DNA from: Ekhidna sp.
GTDB lineage: Bacteria > Bacteroidota > Bacteroidia > Cytophagales > Cyclobacteriaceae
Reading direction: 5' to 3'
Length of the DNA: 6,399 nucleotides
Assembly (NCBI GenBank): GCA_013214445.1
Contig: JABSPG010000243.1
Location: forward strand, 1-6,399
Part shown: positions 3,765 to 6,399 of the stretch, piece after piece
Layout of the letters: each line of letters starts with the position of its first letter
Numbering within the stretch: position 1 is the stretch's first letter
Program-made: the position numbers and the translations under genes
The notes under the pieces: model-generated
What the model saw: the letters and a program-made list of their open reading frames with translations, nothing else
What the model was told of the DNA's origin: nothing
Databases searched by the model: none

Positions 3765-6398
3765 TTATTCTTTAATGATCCTAATGGACTTTTGACTCTG
3801 TTCAGTTGTCAAACTGAGAATGTATGTTCCTGCTGCTAGATTTCCAATACTCAAGGAAATATCTGAATCGCTGATTTCCTTTAGCAAGGACTCTCCAGAA
3901 AGAGTCATTAATTCGACTGTTGTTTTCTGAGATTCAACCTTGATGAAAAGTCGATCACTGGAGACTGTGGGATATACAGGATTTACATCTGCAGGAATAC
4001 GGAGTGCATCTATTACTAGCACAAAGTTCTCAAATAGTTCCTCATCTTCTGTATCCCCAGCCAATACCAAGCTGACGTCATATTCTCCTTCTTCGAGATA
4101 GGTGATATAAGGGGTTTGCGCACTTGATTCATTAGGAGAACCTCCTTCAAATCTCCATAACCACTCAGTCGGCTCACCTTCATACGTGGCGGAAAATTTA
4201 GTTCTTTGACCAATATCTATGTTTTGGACATCTGTAGCGATCGATTGTATTTCAACAAAATCCAGAACTTTTATCATTTCAGATCTAGTAGCCCCGTTTA
4301 CCGACACATCGTACAAGCCAGCCTCTGCATAAGAAATCACCGGATTTGCATCTGTTGAAGTACTGGGAGTTCCTCCCTCAAAAACCCAAGCGTACTCGTT
4401 TCCTCCATTGCGTAACTCAGCGCTGAATGTAGTTGTATTCCCTTCTACTACCACCAGCTCGCTTGCCGATATATCTATTACGCTAGACCCTCCAAGAATA
4501 TCAGTTTTCCATAAGCCCCGACCATAGGTAGCAGCTACAATTTTTTCTGATCCGTAGTGGATCTCAAGTTCATTCACAATAATATTTGGCAAGCCATCGA
4601 ACCATGGCTCCCAAGATCCGGAATTATTTTTTTGATACACGCCAATGTCAGTTCCCACATATAGTTGATCGTCAGACAGTTTTTGATGAACAATGCAGTT
4701 GACAGGTAGGTTTGGAAGGCCCTCTGAGATGTTAGTCCATGAGTCTCCTGCATCGGAAGACTCAAATACTTTGTTAGTGCTGCTATAACCAGAAAAAGTC
4801 ACCCAGATTTTGCTCGGGTTATCTTCAGAGACACTTATGTAGCTTACCGATTCTGTTGGAAGACCGGAGCTTATGTTGACCCAATTTGCACCAGCGTCCT
4901 TCGTCCTAAAAGTATTACTTCCTGTAGAAGCGTAGATGTAGTCTGAATTTGTGGGAGCTACTTTGAGACTGGTCAGATTAGCAGTAGATTGAAAGTTAGA
5001 TATCTCCTCCCACACACCATCGCTATTATTATATTTCCACACATTCTGGTAACCGGCATATAGGTAGTTATTGTCTTTTGGATCAAGCATATAGGGGGTA
5101 ACCCACGCCCCAGTTCCATCTAGTTCGCCACCTATAAATTCAACTTCACCTAAACCACCATTGCTATATTTCAAAAGGCCACCAAATTGATAAGTGCTAT
5201 AGACAATATCACTATCAGTGTGATCAACAAGAGCTTCCATTCCATCCGCCCCAAACAAGTGCGTCCACTGCTCACCTACCATGATGTTACTACCATTGTC
5301 CTGAGCCCCAGCTACTAGTATATCTTCGTTATTTGGGTCAAGGCCCAAACGATATAATTGGGTGATGTTTAGACCTTCTGAAAGATCTTGCCAGCTTTGT
5401 CCAAGATTTGAAGTTTTCCAAATACCTCCATCACAGCCTGCAAATAGCTCACCATTTAGAAAGTCAAGCGTATGATTGTCGGCATGAACATAATTATCTG
5501 TATTTGAAGGGTTGTAAACCCAATAGTTTAGGATTTGGTAATTGCCATTTTCATCTTGCCAACTTTTGCCCCCATCTTTTGAATTCCATATGTGTATGCC
5601 ACTTACGTAGATATCTTCAGCATCTTCTGGATTTACTGCAATGGCAAGGTCATACCATCCTTGTCCTCCTTCATCATCAGCTGTCTGGGAGTAACCAAAA
5701 ATATTCGGGCTGTTTGATTGCATTTCAAAGGTCTCTCCAGAATCGGTAGATAAATAAACCCCTCCGAAAGACGAATTGCTAGCAGATGCAAGTATGTACA
5801 CATATTCCGGATTTGCTGGGCTGACGCCAATAGCTGTTCGTCCAAGTCCATCAGGTAGAGCATCGACAGTATTCCAAGTTTCTCCTGCATCATTGGAAAT
5901 CGTGACATCTGTAGAATTGCTACTACTAGCATATACAATACTTGTGTTGCCTGGTTTAAACTCAATATCTACAAATGAATTACCATTTACCAGGTTCCAT
6001 GAGTTTGCTCCATCGGTTGATTTCCAAATACCACTGGTTCCAGCTATGAGTAAGACATCACTGTTGTTGGGGTCCACAATCATTCGATACATTCTTCTGA
6101 AATCTGTCGCCGAGGGACTAAAATTGGAATCGTTTGACCAGTTTTCGCCACCATCAGTCGATTTAAAGACTCCATAACTATATGTATCAGCTCCATATGC
6201 ATCTCCGGTGAGAACGTACATTTTTTCAGGATTTTCTGGAGCAATATAAAAATCAGTTACGCCAAGGATTGGGAAATCTTCCGAAAGACTAGTCCAACTG
6301 TTGCCCCCTGTTTCGCTTTTCCATAGACCACCTCCCGCACTACCGACGTAAAGAATGTCCGGGTTTGTAGGGTGAATATTGATGCTATTTACTCGACC
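3765..6398 (-). CDS. Secreted Asp-box beta-propeller protein with two PKD domains and T9SS tail (5' partial)
   Basis: The frame is open from the right edge, so the ATG at 6221 is internal; 59 more codons are read upstream and the start and signal peptide are missing. The visible 877 residues begin with a sortilin/Vps10- and GH74-like propeller (about 1-630). Nine Asp-box motifs of the S-x-D-x-G-x-x-W type start near residues 27, 79, 126, 167, 216, 272, 328, 498 and 546. The segment GAQDNG...GADGMEA (about 364-389) is typical of large Bacteroidota propeller proteins. Two PKD domains follow (641-716 and 718-798), with W-x-F-E-G-G-[ST]-P and Y-x-x-x-G-x-Y-D-V-S. The last 70 residues (807-877) form a T9SS type A sorting domain, with LAAGTYILSL. 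The protein should be exported by Sec, crossed over the outer membrane by T9SS, and released or anchored. A polysaccharide-binding, hydrolytic or adhesion role is possible; I cannot place catalytic aspartates, so no enzyme is claimed. Confidence 0.92.
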   Translation of the reverse strand, partial: GRVNSINIHPTNPDILYVGSAGGGLWKSETGGNSWTSLSEDFPILGVTDFYIAPENPEKMYVLTGDAYGADTYSYGVFKSTDGGENWSNDSNFSPSATDFRRMYRMIVDPNNSDVLLIAGTSGIWKSTDGANSWNLVNGNSFVDIEFKPGNTSIVYASSSNSTDVTISNDAGETWNTVDALPDGLGRTAIGVSPANPEYVYILASASNSSFGGVYLSTDSGETFEMQSNSPNIFGYSQTADDEGGQGWYDLAIAVNPEDAEDIYVSGIHIWNSKDGGKSWQDENGNYQILNYWVYNPSNTDNYVHADNHTLDFLNGELFAGCDGGIWKTSNLGQSWQDLSEGLNITQLYRLGLDPNNEDILVAGAQDNGSNIMVGEQWTHLFGADGMEALVDHTDSDIVYSTYQFGGLLKYSNGGLGEVEFIGGELDGTGAWVTPYMLDPKDNNYLYAGYQNVWKYNNSDGVWEEISNFQSTANLTSLKVAPTNSDYIYASTGSNTFRTKDAGANWVNISSGLPTESVSYISVSEDNPSKIWVTFSGYSSTNKVFESSDAGDSWTNISEGLPNLPVNCIVHQKLSDDQLYVGTDIGVYQKNNSGSWEPWFDGLPNIIVNELEIHYGSEKIVAATYGRGLWKTDILGGSSVIDISASELVVVEGNTTTFSAELRNGGNEYAWVFEGGTPSTSTDANPVISYAEAGLYDVSVNGATRSEMIKVLDFVEIQSIATDVQNIDIGQRTKFSATYEGEPTEWLWRFEGGSPNESSAQTPYITYLEEGEYDVSLVLAGDTEDEELFENFVLVIDALRIPADVNPVYPTVSSDRLFIKVESQKTTVELMTLSGESLLKEISDSDISLSIGNLAAGTYILSLTTEQSQKSIRIIKE
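3768..3980 (-). other. T9SS type A C-terminal sorting domain (Por_Secre_tail)
   Basis: The final 71 residues start VYPTVSSDRLFI and run through a beta-rich segment (TVELMTLSGESLL) to GNLAAGTYILSLTT and a basic end, KSIRIIKE. The order P-x-x-S-x-x-L, L-x-G, L-x-x-G-x-Y-I-L is the hallmark of TIGR04183. Known members are recognised by the T9SS machinery, usually with removal of the tail. This domain is the strongest single sign that the host belongs to the Bacteroidota. Confidence 0.9.
4494..6398 (-). repeat. Asp-box (BNR) propeller repeat region
   Basis: Blades recur about every 41-56 residues, each with a turn of the form K-S-T-D-G-G-x-S-W and often preceded by P-x-N-x-x-x-[IVL]-Y-[VA]. Seven Asp boxes lie in the upstream block and two in the downstream block. 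Between them is a 170-residue stretch whose blades keep only traces of the motif (LLKYSNGG and VWKYNNSDGVW). The array ends at YGRGLWKTD just before the PKD domains, and may extend past the right edge. Confidence 0.85.
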
Positions 6399-6399
6399 T

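Noticed and set aside
5408..6177. Open frames of 113 and 133 codons on the plus strand, and other frames opposite or within the propeller gene
   Set aside because: They are shadows of the long minus-strand coding region. They lack recognisable domains, and the minus-strand frame carries clear repeats, PKD domains and a T9SS tail.
1..6399. Search for a defence system, mobile element, CRISPR array, riboswitch or tRNA
   Set aside because: No direct-repeat array with regular spacers, transposase, integrase, nuclease motif, terminal inverted repeats or tRNA-like cloverleaf was seen on either strand.

Overview
The window comes from a member of the Bacteroidota, most likely a marine-type Cytophagales relative. 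The signs are a C-terminal type IX secretion (T9SS) sorting domain, PKD domains of the W-x-F-x-G-G-x-P type, Asp-box propeller repeats, weak or absent Shine-Dalgarno sequences, and matches to the Bacteroidota -7 promoter element TAnnTTTG. The phylum call rests on these features and not on a database match. The genus cannot be read from the sequence.

Layout, left to right. Positions 2-859 (+) are the 3' part of a repeat-bearing surface or outer-membrane protein built on a Q-[IL]-G-L-[IL]-N motif; its 5' end lies outside the window. It abuts, stop against stop, a convergent seven-helix membrane protein resembling DUF2306 (860-1522, -). A 111-bp divergent intergenic region separates that gene from a hotdog-fold DUF4442 thioesterase-like gene (1634-2158, +). 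Then comes a small two-helix membrane protein that I recognise as NrtS-like, the small nitrate/nitrite transporter family. Its best start is ATG 2259, not the upstream TTG 2220. After a 72-bp convergent gap lie two genes on the minus strand. One is a two-domain GNAT/YghO-like protein (2538-3707 with my preferred start). The other is a very large secreted Asp-box beta-propeller protein with two PKD domains and a T9SS tail, starting beyond the right edge of the window (3765 to >6399).

The genes do not form an evident pathway. The strand pattern (+ - + + - -) points to several short, independent transcription units. Two of the six genes encode envelope or secreted proteins, two encode integral membrane proteins, and two are probable cytoplasmic enzymes acting on CoA thioesters (hotdog and GNAT folds). 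I saw no tRNA, rRNA, CRISPR array, insertion sequence or phage gene. The window reads as an ordinary chromosomal region. The most interesting item is the NrtS-like gene, which stands without recognisable nitrate-assimilation neighbours. I did not find a convincing new multi-gene system.
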